NCBI RefSeq assembly: GCF_900044055.2
Contig: NZ_FCOX02000009.1
Location: forward strand, 62,001 to 126,000
Length of the DNA stretch: 64,000 nucleotides
Source of the DNA: Caballeronia calidae
Lineage (GTDB): Bacteria; Pseudomonadota; Gammaproteobacteria; Burkholderiales; Burkholderiaceae
Direction: 5' to 3'
Numbering within the stretch: position 1 is the stretch's first letter; every line of letters begins with the position of its first letter. A program made the position numbers and the translations under genes. This document shows, in pieces, positions 48,589-56,041 of this stretch. The notes under the pieces were generated by a model. That model ran no database searches. It saw only the letters and a program-made list of their open reading frames with translations, and was not told the DNA's origin.

Positions 48589-49449
48589 TCAGTTCGCCGC
48601 GTAGGCGCCTTGTGAATGCAGCGCGGCTTCGGCCTGCTCGAGATTGGCGATGGCTTCCTTGCCTTCGAGCGCGAGCAGTTGCGCGACGAGCATTTCCGCC
48701 AGCGCCGACGCCGCCACGAGCGACGGAAAGAACGACGGCGATTCGTGCGAGAAGATGAGCGTGTGATCCGCGTTCAACGCGATGGGCGACACGGCGCTGT
48801 CGGTGAGCGCGATGAGCTTCGCGCCGCGCTCGATGGTCGCCTGCGCGACGCGCACCGCTTCGACGGAATACGGCGCGAAGCTGACGACGACCGTCGCGTG
48901 CCGCTTCTCGATGCCGCGCAATTGCATCTCGAGCGTGCCGGCTTCGCCCGAGATGAGGCTCACGGACGGGCGAAACAGCCGATAGCCGTAGAGCAGGCCG
49001 AACGCGACGGGATAGCACGAGCGAAAGCCCGCGACGTGGACGTGCGGCGCCTTCTTCAGCGTCTTGGCCGCGTCGATGACGCTTTCGGCGTTTTGCGCGA
49101 GCGTGAGTTCGAGATTGTGCGATTGTGCCTGCGCGAGATCGCGGCCCAGGTGATTGTCGGCGCCGCCTTTCACGAGCGAGCGCGCTCGTGACGTCAGCGG
49201 TTCGGGGCGCGTGCGCACGCGGCTCACGAAGATCTCGCGCAGTTCGTTCCAGCCGGGAAAGCCGAGTTGCTGAGACAGACGGACCATCGCGGCGGGCTGC
49301 ACCTTCGCGCGCTCGGCGACCTTGCGCATCGAGAGGACGGCGACTTCGTCGGGGTAGTCGAGAAGGAAAGCGGCGCCCGCCTGGAATTGCGGGCTCAGGT
49401 CGGGGAAGCGGTCGCGGATGGTCGCGGCGAGTTGGTCGAAGGTGGGCAC
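48589..49449 (-). CDS. RpiR-family transcriptional regulator
   Basis: 286 residues. An N-terminal RpiR helix-turn-helix (about residues 1-75: LSMRKVAERAKVQPAAMVRLSQQLGFPGWNELREIF) and a C-terminal SIS sugar-phosphate-binding domain (about 120-255: VHVAGFRSCYPVAFG ... KLIALTDSAVSPIALNADHTL). The likely start is GTG at 49449; no in-frame ATG lies near, and longer forms run into the terminator. It most likely represses or activates the aminotransferase set through the CAACATATGTTG sites; the ligand may be an amino-acid or amine derivative. Confidence 0.88.
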   Translation of the reverse strand: MPTFDQLAATIRDRFPDLSPQFQAGAAFLLDYPDEVAVLSMRKVAERAKVQPAAMVRLSQQLGFPGWNELREIFVSRVRTRPEPLTSRARSLVKGGADNHLGRDLAQAQSHNLELTLAQNAESVIDAAKTLKKAPHVHVAGFRSCYPVAFGLLYGYRLFRPSVSLISGEAGTLEMQLRGIEKRHATVVVSFAPYSVEAVRVAQATIERGAKLIALTDSAVSPIALNADHTLIFSHESPSFFPSLVAASALAEMLVAQLLALEGKEAIANLEQAEAALHSQGAYAAN

Positions 49450-49522
49450 GTTCAGGTCGAGTGAGGCGGACGTGCTATTTAAGCATGAGCGAGACGGGGA
49501 GGGCGTGCGCGGAGGAGAAAGC

Positions 49523-49558
49523 AAAAAGCCGCTGTCCTTTTGGAACAGCGGCTTTTTG
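49523..49558. terminator. Hairpin at the edge of the accessory region
   Basis: CAAAAAGCCGCTG - TCCTTTTGGAA - CAGCGGCTTTTTGA: a 12-base dyad with A and T runs on either side. It lies before the RpiR start codon (about 75 bases), so it ends transcription that would come from the right, or from the left. It marks the end of core-like sequence. Confidence 0.75.
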
Positions 49559-49760
49559 ATGAAGCTGGTGGCGAATCAGGGAAGCGCATTCCGGAGAAGC
49601 ACCCGACGCTATCCTGCTCAAAAATCAACACCTTAGCAAAACTGACCGCGCCACGCTTTGTTCCAGCCTTTTGTACCAAAATTGCGCGGAGCGCACAAGC
49701 TGAAAAGAACCGTAAGGCGCAACTTTCGAGCAGATTCGGGCAGTCGGACTTAACTTTCCG
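49559..49760. other. Non-coding stretch at the start of the accessory region
   Basis: About 200 bases (49559-49760) and the 49450-49522 stub together carry no convincing gene. I looked for a tRNA 3' end or a repeat that could be an attachment site and found none. Base composition turns more AT-rich here. Confidence 0.4.
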
Positions 49761-50003
49761 ATGACGACGTTAGAACCGAAAGACTCGTCCGAGGCAGATG
49801 CGACCCAACGACTTGCGGACGATATTGACCAACGATTTTTCGTTAATCCGGTAACCGAAGAGGCGTATTCGCAAAGCATTATTCAGGCGATGAACAGCAG
49901 GTGCCTGAACTGTGGCAGGGTCCCGCAGCTACAGTCGTTTTCGAACTTGGGTCCGGCAGCAATTCTTCGTCCGTCGGTTCGGAAGCGAACAGACCGAGGG
50001 TAA
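49761..50003 (+). CDS. Small hypothetical protein, possibly a remnant
   Basis: 80 residues: DDIDQRFFVNPVTEEAYSQSIIQAM, then a single CxxC (SRCLNCGRVPQ) and a basic end. There is no good ribosome site before ATG at 49761. A hairpin with a T run follows the stop at 50008-50041. It might be a short regulatory protein, or the start of a decayed larger gene. It lies 93 bases before the S8 protease gene. Confidence 0.35.
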   Translation: MTTLEPKDSSEADATQRLADDIDQRFFVNPVTEEAYSQSIIQAMNSRCLNCGRVPQLQSFSNLGPAAILRPSVRKRTDRG

Positions 50004-50007
50004 GTCA

Positions 50008-50041
50008 ACCCGGCACGCTTTTAGCACTTGCGCGGGTTTTT
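50008..50041 (+). terminator. Hairpin with T run before the S8 protease gene
   Basis: AACCCG ... CGGGTTTTTTG with a 20-base interior that pairs partly (GGCACG / TGCGCG), followed by six T. It lies right after the small reading frame ending at 50003 and 55 bases before the protease start; it could be an ordinary terminator or an attenuator for the protease gene. Confidence 0.5.
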
Positions 50042-50096
50042 TGTCTCAAGTGCTCGTGCCGTACCGAATCACCGACCACCTCACGAAGAGGGTGTT

Positions 50097-51674
50097 ATGA
50101 CGAAAATTCGGCAGCTCCATTCGTCACGTAGGTTCTGGTGGCCCGAGGATGGTCGAAGGGAATCTCTGCCGCTTGAATGGCGGCGGTCAGATGGCACGGC
50201 ATTGCTGACTCAGTTAGAAGCACGGGGCGTGAAAGTTCCTGGCCCGTTGAAAACCGTTCTCACGCGCCAGATTGGAGCGACGGTTCGAGCGTTAGGGCTC
50301 GCAGACCGCCTATTTGTCACCTTTGCGCTACCTTCTGGTGGCTGCCCGGGCCAGACTGCCAACCAGCTTAATTATTCTTCTGGACGCGCGGCCGCTTCCG
50401 ATGCGATTGATGCCGCCGTCGGCCACCTCGAAAATCTTGGATTTACTCGAGTTTTGCGCCTTGCGTCTGCTATTTCGGCTGCAGGGAGTGTCGAACTGGT
50501 CACGAACTTTCTGAATGTTAGTCTTTCGCTCCAATATGCTGGTACGGTGAGCTCAAAGTCGGAGACGCTGGACGAGGATGAACCGCTCGACGAGCACCGA
50601 TTGTTCATTGCCCCGCCCGAACTGGTCGTGCACTGCCCCGAAGATTCTGGGCTTGAATTCGCTGCGTTTTCGCCGCCTGCCCAGTTAGCGCACGAGATGC
50701 GAAGCCCACCATCAGTCAGCTACTACAGTCCGGCGCCGACGGAGATTGCGAAGTTGCTCAAGGTGCCCAGCGGACTTACGGGGGAGGGCGTAACAGTCGC
50801 TATCGTTGATACGGGCTTTTACCGCCATCGATGTTTTAAAGGCTATAGTTACCACCCAGTGCCGACTTCTGACGAACCGGACGCGGATATTGATGACCGT
50901 GGGCACGGCACCGCCATGGCTTGGAACATATTCGCTGTGGCCCCAAAAGCCAAAATCCTAGGTTACAAGTTCGGTGTCTGGACACCTGAATACCGACCAT
51001 TTCAGGCTGCGGTTGACTCTGGAGCGCATGTCATCTGTTGCTCGTGGGGCTATCTCGAAGCGAATGAGAACGCATACGAAACGTCGCTTAAACCCGAAAT
51101 ACGACGTGCAATCGAGAAAGGCATTATCGTGATTTTTGCCGCTGGTAACCGGTCACGAGCCAGCGTTCTTCATAATGTTGCGACCGAAAATTCGTGGCCA
51201 GCTTCAATGCCAGAGGTGATATCGGTGGGTGGTATCCACGCCGATACAAAAGGTAATCTTCACAAAAGTGACTTATCACACGAATTCAACAGTATAAATT
51301 ACCCGGGGCGAGCCGTGCCAGACGTGTGCGGCCTGTGCGGAACAGCACCGTACGGGATTTATTTTGTATTACCAACACAGCCACGAAGCGAAAGAGATAA
51401 GGCACGTCCGGGGCGTCCGCACCCCGATTATGATGAGACTAAGAAAGACGATGGTTGGTGGGGCGGCAGCGGAACAAGTTCTGCTACCGCTCAAATTGCG
51501 GGGGCTGCGGCTTTGCTCATTCAAGCCGCGCGACAAAAGGGTTGTCGGCATTTAGTGAACCAGCAATACATAAAGCAAGTCCTTTGCGCATCGAAGCGCA
51601 TAGTGCCTCAGACGTTAACGGGAATTTCCCATCTGTTAGCAGATGTCGAGGCATCTGTCAACAACATACCTTAA
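50097..51674 (+). CDS. Cytoplasmic subtilisin-like (S8) serine protease
   Basis: 525 residues. The S8 triad is complete: Asp238 in AIVDTGF, His270 in DDRGHGTAMA, Ser461 in GSGTSSATAQIAGA; Asn351 in FAAGN is the oxyanion residue. No signal peptide or membrane helix is seen, so it should act in the cytoplasm. Residues about 70-185 form an N-terminal domain (beta strand LFVTFALP, helix ASDAIDAAVGHLENLGF, strand TRVLRLASAI, then FIAPPELVVHC) that looks like a propeptide fold. The following gene encodes the same kind of domain on its own. ATG at 50097 with GAGGG upstream. AT-richer than the core genes. Confidence 0.9.
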   Translation: MTKIRQLHSSRRFWWPEDGRRESLPLEWRRSDGTALLTQLEARGVKVPGPLKTVLTRQIGATVRALGLADRLFVTFALPSGGCPGQTANQLNYSSGRAAASDAIDAAVGHLENLGFTRVLRLASAISAAGSVELVTNFLNVSLSLQYAGTVSSKSETLDEDEPLDEHRLFIAPPELVVHCPEDSGLEFAAFSPPAQLAHEMRSPPSVSYYSPAPTEIAKLLKVPSGLTGEGVTVAIVDTGFYRHRCFKGYSYHPVPTSDEPDADIDDRGHGTAMAWNIFAVAPKAKILGYKFGVWTPEYRPFQAAVDSGAHVICCSWGYLEANENAYETSLKPEIRRAIEKGIIVIFAAGNRSRASVLHNVATENSWPASMPEVISVGGIHADTKGNLHKSDLSHEFNSINYPGRAVPDVCGLCGTAPYGIYFVLPTQPRSERDKARPGRPHPDYDETKKDDGWWGGSGTSSATAQIAGAAALLIQAARQKGCRHLVNQQYIKQVLCASKRIVPQTLTGISHLLADVEASVNNIP

Positions 51675-51752
51675 TTTAGGTGACTCTCAGTAACGGATGG
51701 CTTGCGGAAATTTAGTCTACTTATAATTCCCGCATCGCCAAAGGAGGTCCGC

Positions 51753-52052
51753 ATGACAATCAGTGCCGTCGTGAGAGTCGTGCCAGACAAGAATACGGGG
51801 ACCGCTCTGCCCGAGCCGTCCACGGACAAGCTTCAGGCGGCCGCGAATGTGCTTGTACGCCTCGGATTCGTTCGTGTACGAACACTATCTTTCGGCGTTT
51901 CGTTTTTGGGACAACCCGACGACTTCAAGCGAGTCTTCGATGTTGAACTTCGTGAGGGGCAAGCTTTCGCCGAGGAGATTCGCCCCATGGGCGAGTTGGC
52001 AGACTTGGTCGACCGCCTCGAAGTGACGCCGCCCGCCATCTTATACGCATAA
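51753..52052 (+). CDS. Free-standing propeptide-like protein (putative S8 inhibitor/chaperone)
   Basis: 99 residues. It aligns over its whole length with the N-terminal domain of the protease next door (residues about 70-180): TDKLQAAANVLVRLGFVRVR against SDAIDAAVGHLENLGFTRVL, then FLGQPDDFKRVFDVEL against AGSVELVTNFLNVSL, ending VTPPAILYA against IAPPELVVHC. A long shared helix followed by 'LGFxRV' and 'F..xFxVxL' resembles inhibitor-I9/pro-kumamolisin folds. ATG at 51753 is preceded by AAAGGAGGT, the best ribosome site in the window. It should be made at high level relative to the protease and could inhibit or fold it. Confidence 0.7.
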   Translation: MTISAVVRVVPDKNTGTALPEPSTDKLQAAANVLVRLGFVRVRTLSFGVSFLGQPDDFKRVFDVELREGQAFAEEIRPMGELADLVDRLEVTPPAILYA

Positions 52053-52285
52053 TCTCAACGCCTTGCGCCGTTCAGCGTGAAACAAAGACAGCATCGATGA
52101 GCGCGTACAAGGCGTTGATTTCCCGCGCTTCAAACGTTGGTCTCCGAGGCATCTTCCCGCACCGGATTTCACCACCAGCCGCTCTCCGAACTGTCGGCTA
52201 GCAAGGAAGGGAGCCGGAGTGCCACGATTGTCCGCAGTGGCACTATTGCTCCCGAGGTACCCATGAAAGCACATAAGGGGCTCAC

Positions 52286-53479
52286 ATGGCCTTCGCACTC
52301 TACGTTGTTTCGCTCATAGCGATTGCAGTTGTATCCGTGCTTCTTGCACTGCATCTAACAACGAAAGCCGAGTTGCTCGCCAGGGAATGGGAGAAACCTC
52401 GTTCAGAGTCTATATTGGCCTCTGACTCATTGCCAGAGGTGGGCAAAGCGGGGTTCCTCAAACCTTCGTCTTGGACATCTGTCGTCTCGTCCGTGTTGAC
52501 CATCGCTGTTGTGCTTGCGTATGCGGGCACCGTTCAGTGGATGCTAGGTCCGTTGGAAGAAGCTCGAAACGATGTCCTCACGCATCTGCCGTTTTGTACC
52601 CCTGCGCAAGCGAAACCCCGCAGTGCCCAAGCAGTGCCGACATGTGCAGATGAAGTGGCGCATATCACAGGACGATTCGCTGAAGGCAGAGCAAGGCTGG
52701 CCGAGAATCAATGGCTTGTCCTGGGTTTTGCGTTCGTTGCTGTGATGGCCCTTCTGTTCGTCCCACATGGAGCCTACTGGTTTCATACGAAGTGGTTCCA
52801 TAATGACAGGCACGTTCTCACTCCTAAGGCGTTTATTCATCAAACTCATCTAGCGACGATAACGGGGCTTTTGTTTTGTTCTGTTTTGGCATTCGTGGTA
52901 ACGCACTATGGGAAGTCGTTGCAGGAGGCGGGTAATGGAGTGGCCGACATTGGCTCAAATGTCATCAGTCCGCTGACTTTTGATGCGGAACAGTATATAA
53001 AAACACTGACCACCTACGGCCCAATGTCTCAAAGTAAAAAGGTCGTTGATGATATCGTCCATATTCGAAGTGCCTTACATATAGTGTCGGCGCAAAGCTT
53101 TATACTTTTGTTGATACTGTTTGAAATCCTGAAAGAGTCCTTTATCAAGCCTATTCTGAAAGAAGGTGTTAGCGAATTTCGCCATACCCCAGAGAAGAAA
53201 GGGGAGAATAAAAACGACGATTCTTCGCCACGTGACAAGGCGTCTTGCCCCCTCTCTACGGTTGCAAATTTCGCTTCAACTGGAGCGACCGGCGCCGCGA
53301 AACCGCCAATCGATGCAATGGTCTCAGAGAACGCCGCGCCGGTGGTCGACCAGGGAAGTTTGCCCCCTCTTGCATCAAAACTTGACTTCGCCGCAACGGA
53401 GGGGACGCCGGATAACGTTGAGAATCCACTAGCTCCAGGGCGCGCAAAGGCCTCCCAAAACGGAGACACCGATAAGTAG
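52286..53479 (+). CDS. Five-helix membrane protein of unknown function
   Basis: 397 residues with hydrophobic helices at about 4-24, 64-88, 142-165, 188-208 and 265-290. Loops carry FCTPAQAKPRSAQAVPTC (two Cys) and HGAYWFHTKWFHNDRHVLTPKAFIHQTH, a His-rich stretch that could bind metal. The last 100 residues are low-complexity and probably cytoplasmic. ATG at 52286 has AAGGGG upstream. It starts 233 bases after the propeptide-like gene in the same direction and might be part of the same unit. No family was recognised. Confidence 0.65.
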   Translation: MAFALYVVSLIAIAVVSVLLALHLTTKAELLAREWEKPRSESILASDSLPEVGKAGFLKPSSWTSVVSSVLTIAVVLAYAGTVQWMLGPLEEARNDVLTHLPFCTPAQAKPRSAQAVPTCADEVAHITGRFAEGRARLAENQWLVLGFAFVAVMALLFVPHGAYWFHTKWFHNDRHVLTPKAFIHQTHLATITGLLFCSVLAFVVTHYGKSLQEAGNGVADIGSNVISPLTFDAEQYIKTLTTYGPMSQSKKVVDDIVHIRSALHIVSAQSFILLLILFEILKESFIKPILKEGVSEFRHTPEKKGENKNDDSSPRDKASCPLSTVANFASTGATGAAKPPIDAMVSENAAPVVDQGSLPPLASKLDFAATEGTPDNVENPLAPGRAKASQNGDTDK

Positions 53480-53773
53480 CACCCGCAGCCTGCATACCTC
53501 GGTTATGCGCCTCGTTGCTGGATTGCTTCTGAAGCGCGTTGACGGCCGAAATCGCGCCGATGCATCAACTGTAGTCGGGGTCTGTCGGCCCTAGACTTCG
53601 GCGGCCCGAAAGTCAATGGCTCGCCGAGTTGCTGATAATCGAGACTGCTCGGTTGACGACGCGAATCGCACAAACTTGTTTTGAACGCGGCGTGTGGGTA
53701 CTGGATGCTGGTTTGCTTGATGGCGACTCTCGCGGCGGAGAAGGACCGCCCGATAGTCCGTGGGCGGGGAGAG

Positions 53774-53905
53774 ATGACTGTAAATGCCCTCTTGCGCCCG
53801 CAAATCCTGACTTTGGACCTGCTTACTCAAAAGGCTCAACGGGAATCGCTGGCCAGGTTCGCATTATGTTTGATGGAGCTGAGCCGAATGGAGGCGCACA
53901 AATGA
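53774..53905 (+). CDS. Very small protein A of an overlapping pair
   Basis: 43 residues: MTVNALLRPQILTLDLLTQK, then a Leu/Met-rich helix. GGGGAGAG lies before the ATG. Its stop overlaps the next start in ATGA. Longer in-frame starts exist at 53705 and 53720. The coupling pattern and ribosome site are what favour coding; no homology is recognised. Confidence 0.3.
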   Translation: MTVNALLRPQILTLDLLTQKAQRESLARFALCLMELSRMEAHK

Positions 53906-54057
53906 GCCAGAGTGTGCAGGTCGACCAGAATGCGGTGCGGGAGCTCCTCAAGCTCACGCCTTTTCAGGAGCCGTGTAACGTTCCCGAAGCGCTCTTAATG
54001 CAAAAAGCAGATTTTGCGCCTGGGGGACAAGACCTTCGAATTCGGCACGATGCTTGA
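53902..54057 (+). CDS. Very small protein B of an overlapping pair
   Basis: 51 residues: MSQSVQVDQNAVRELLKLTP, then FQEPCNVPEALLMQKADFAPGG. It begins in the ATGA that ends the previous frame, so it would be translated by coupling. No homology is recognised. It could be spurious. Confidence 0.3.
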   Translation: MSQSVQVDQNAVRELLKLTPFQEPCNVPEALLMQKADFAPGGQDLRIRHDA

Positions 54058-54224
54058 ATAGGCTTGGGCTCACTTCCGGAGCAGAATCGCCAAAGTCAGT
54101 GACAGTTGTAGGCTTCGGCTTTCGACTAGCAATTCGACTCAGTTCGCGTATTCGTGCCGCCGTTGAGTCGACAGCGCGTCTCTCCGTGTTGGCGCCCAAA
54201 GTGCCAACTGAGCTTAGAGCGAGA

Positions 54225-54252
54225 AAAAACCCTAGCGCGTATGGGGGCTAGG
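54225..54252 (-). terminator. Minus-strand hairpin terminator without an obvious gene
   Basis: On the minus strand: TAGCCTAGC ... GCTAGGGTTTTTTCTC. Stem CCTAGC / GCTAGG, then six T. No minus-strand gene ends before it within 300 bases, so it may end a non-coding transcript. Confidence 0.45.
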
Positions 54253-54551
54253 CTAAAAAGCGCTGCTACACTCCCAGAATCGTACTGATTCCCGACGGGG
54301 AGGGGTAGACCACCGCGACCGCTGTGAAAAGCATTCCAGCGGGCAGCCAAGAGTGCGGCCCGGTGCTGAATCGAGGGGCGGCTGGCGTGAGATGATTCAC
54401 GTATACGCTTGACTAACGTGAGCGTATCAATCGCGACTTAACATGCCCGATGGTGCGAACTGGCTCCGACGCTGCATAGGGCGGCACGCTCACTCACGCT
54501 TTCGCTTGGGGGTGCTTCGCCCAAAAGTGCTTGACCTCACCAACACCGCAG

Positions 54552-54577
54552 AAAGTACTCTAAAATAAAAGTACTTT
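54552..54577. repeat. AT-rich inverted repeat
   Basis: AAAGTAC - TCTAAAATAAAA - GTACTTT: 7-base arms, 12-base AT-rich spacer. It is the most AT-rich spot in the region and could be a regulator site or promoter for a minus-strand transcript ending at 54225. Confidence 0.4.
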
Positions 54578-55143
54578 AAAAATGCTTTTTGAGGAAGAAA
54601 ATCTTCAGTTGAAGATATTGACGAACGGACTGTCTTCCTGCGCACGGACAAAACGGGATAACGAAGATGTCGCACATCTCGCATCGTTGCTAACTCTCCG
54701 TATCGTTCGACAGGTAGCTGTGACGCCGGTTAGTTGGTTCCGGTCCACAAACGTCTTCTCTGCAAGGCCGTTGCTTCTTAGAAGATGCTCGTTTTCGGTA
54801 CCGTCCCGTATCGGCAGCGACGACGCGCTGGTTAGATGACTGCCTAGCTGTGAAAGCCCTGCGAGCCGTTACATGCCGCCAATGAAGAGTCTAGTCGGGC
54901 GCCTTGAAATTCGGAGGTACGCGCAATTGAAGCTCTTGGACTGCCGCTCATCAATTCACTTCAAATGCTTCGCCACGAGACTCAGGACGTGCTCGTAAGC
55001 TATGGCTCAGTACTACTTTAGCGTGCTGATTTCAGCACCTCGTGCCGATTGTGTTCCCACGTCGTCAAGGACGTCGGCTAGCTGCTAGCCAAATTTGGCC
55101 CCCCAACGGAGGAGGGCTGCCTAAGCAGCCCTGTTAATCAAAG

Positions 55144-55479
55144 TTACTTGTCGTAACCCGTTCTAAATTTCTGCATCAGAGCTCGCATTAACGCCGTGCC
55201 TCGCTCGTAACCGAAAACGTGATGAATGTCGAAGCCATTCTCCGCGAACCGGAACCACCTCATTACAAACAACACGTCCTCAAAATGTTCTGCTTCGATG
55301 CAACGGCAGAGAATGTAGGCGTCCAGCTTGGCGACCCGTGCGTCATAGAGCGACAGCAGGAAGTCTGCTAACGACGCTGCGGCTTGGCCGTCGCGCTCAA
55401 GGCAATTGGCCAAGAGGCGATGCGTGGCAAGCGCGCCCATGTCGCGTTCAAATTTTGGTAGTAACCCAGGAAGTTCCAT
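55144..55479 (-). CDS. Small hypothetical protein (DUF7673-like pattern)
   Basis: 111 residues, helical: ALATHRLLANCLERDGQAAASLADFLLSLYDARVAKLDAYILCRCIEAEHFEDVLFVMRWFRF. The pattern 'ADFLL.LYDA...(F/L)D' followed by 'D.LFVMRW' recalls the DUF7673 family of mobile-element proteins, but I am not certain. ATG at 55479. It is transcribed toward the long empty region and stands 170 bases after the SSB-like gene. Confidence 0.6.
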   Translation of the reverse strand: MELPGLLPKFERDMGALATHRLLANCLERDGQAAASLADFLLSLYDARVAKLDAYILCRCIEAEHFEDVLFVMRWFRFAENGFDIHHVFGYERGTALMRALMQKFRTGYDK

Positions 55480-55582
55480 CTCATGTGGCCTCTATGTATT
55501 CGTGTGTCTTGTGTAGCGAACTAATCGCTAGAGCAAAAAGGTCTTCCCGCGACCTACAAAACAGTCTTCGACTCGCAAGACG

Positions 55583-55610
55583 AAAAAAAGCCACCCGTGT
55601 ACGGGTGGCT
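55583..55610 (-). terminator. Terminator after the SSB-like gene
   Basis: On the minus strand: AGCCACCCGT - AC - ACGGGTGGCT followed by seven T. The stem is perfect over 10 bases. It lies 40 bases after the SSB-like stop. Confidence 0.88.
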
Positions 55611-55649
55611 GAATAAGAAGGTAGCGATTGTTTCGCTCGGGACTGAACG

Positions 55650-55973
55650 TTACGCCGCCATTTGTTGCTCTGACGAAGTCGCTGCAACGGGCTTCGCAAT
55701 CTTTGTGGACTCGAAGGCAATGATTAGCAACGTTCCGGTGGGCTTACCCTCGCGGGACAAATAGAAGTCCGCCTTAAGCTTTCCTGTCGTTTTTACGAAA
55801 TCCCCTTTCTTAAGCTCAGGGCTCACGTCCTTCATAATCCGTACCGTGTACCAGGTGGGGTCCGCATCGGTACCCCGCTGACTCTCGCACATCCGAAATT
55901 CATAGTAAGCGCGTCCCGATGTTTTCGAGATTTTGCGCACGGGCTCCGTGGCAACATTGCCAAACGCTTGCAT
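55650..55973 (-). CDS. Short single-stranded DNA-binding (SSB-like) protein
   Basis: 107 residues of OB fold: FGNVATEPVRKISKTSGRAYYEFRMCE, WYTVRIMKDVSPELKKGDFVKTTGKLKADFYLSREGKPTGTLLIIAFE. The 'GDxVxxxGKLxxxxY..REGKP...L.I.A' pattern is that of SSB. The long linker and acidic tip of chromosomal SSB are missing, as in phage or plasmid forms. ATG at 55973. It follows the replication-relaxation gene by about 70 bases on the same strand, which points to a replication module. Confidence 0.82.
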   Translation of the reverse strand: MQAFGNVATEPVRKISKTSGRAYYEFRMCESQRGTDADPTWYTVRIMKDVSPELKKGDFVKTTGKLKADFYLSREGKPTGTLLIIAFESTKIAKPVAATSSEQQMAA

Positions 55974-56041
55974 TTTCTTCCCTCTTCGAAGTTAGGTCCT
56001 AGTGTCCAACAACACGTATAGTCACCAGACCTCCTCAACTT

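Larger units (their letters stand above)
53480..55143. other. Long sparsely coding region
   Basis: About 1.66 kb with no confident gene. It holds two very small overlapping reading frames (53774-54057), a hairpin with a minus-strand T run (54225-54252), an AT-rich dyad AAAGTAC / GTACTTT (54552-54577), and a stem AGGGCTGC / GCAGCCCT near 55112-55131. Several longer open frames on both strands have unlikely composition. It may be decayed sequence or carry non-coding RNA. Confidence 0.5.

Noticed and set aside
49450-49760. A tRNA gene or attachment repeat at the island edge
   Set aside because: Searched by eye for a tRNA acceptor/T-arm pattern and for a direct repeat; none found.
54582-54839. 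An 85-codon plus-strand frame after the AT-rich dyad
   Set aside because: No ribosome site and unlikely composition after the first 15 codons.
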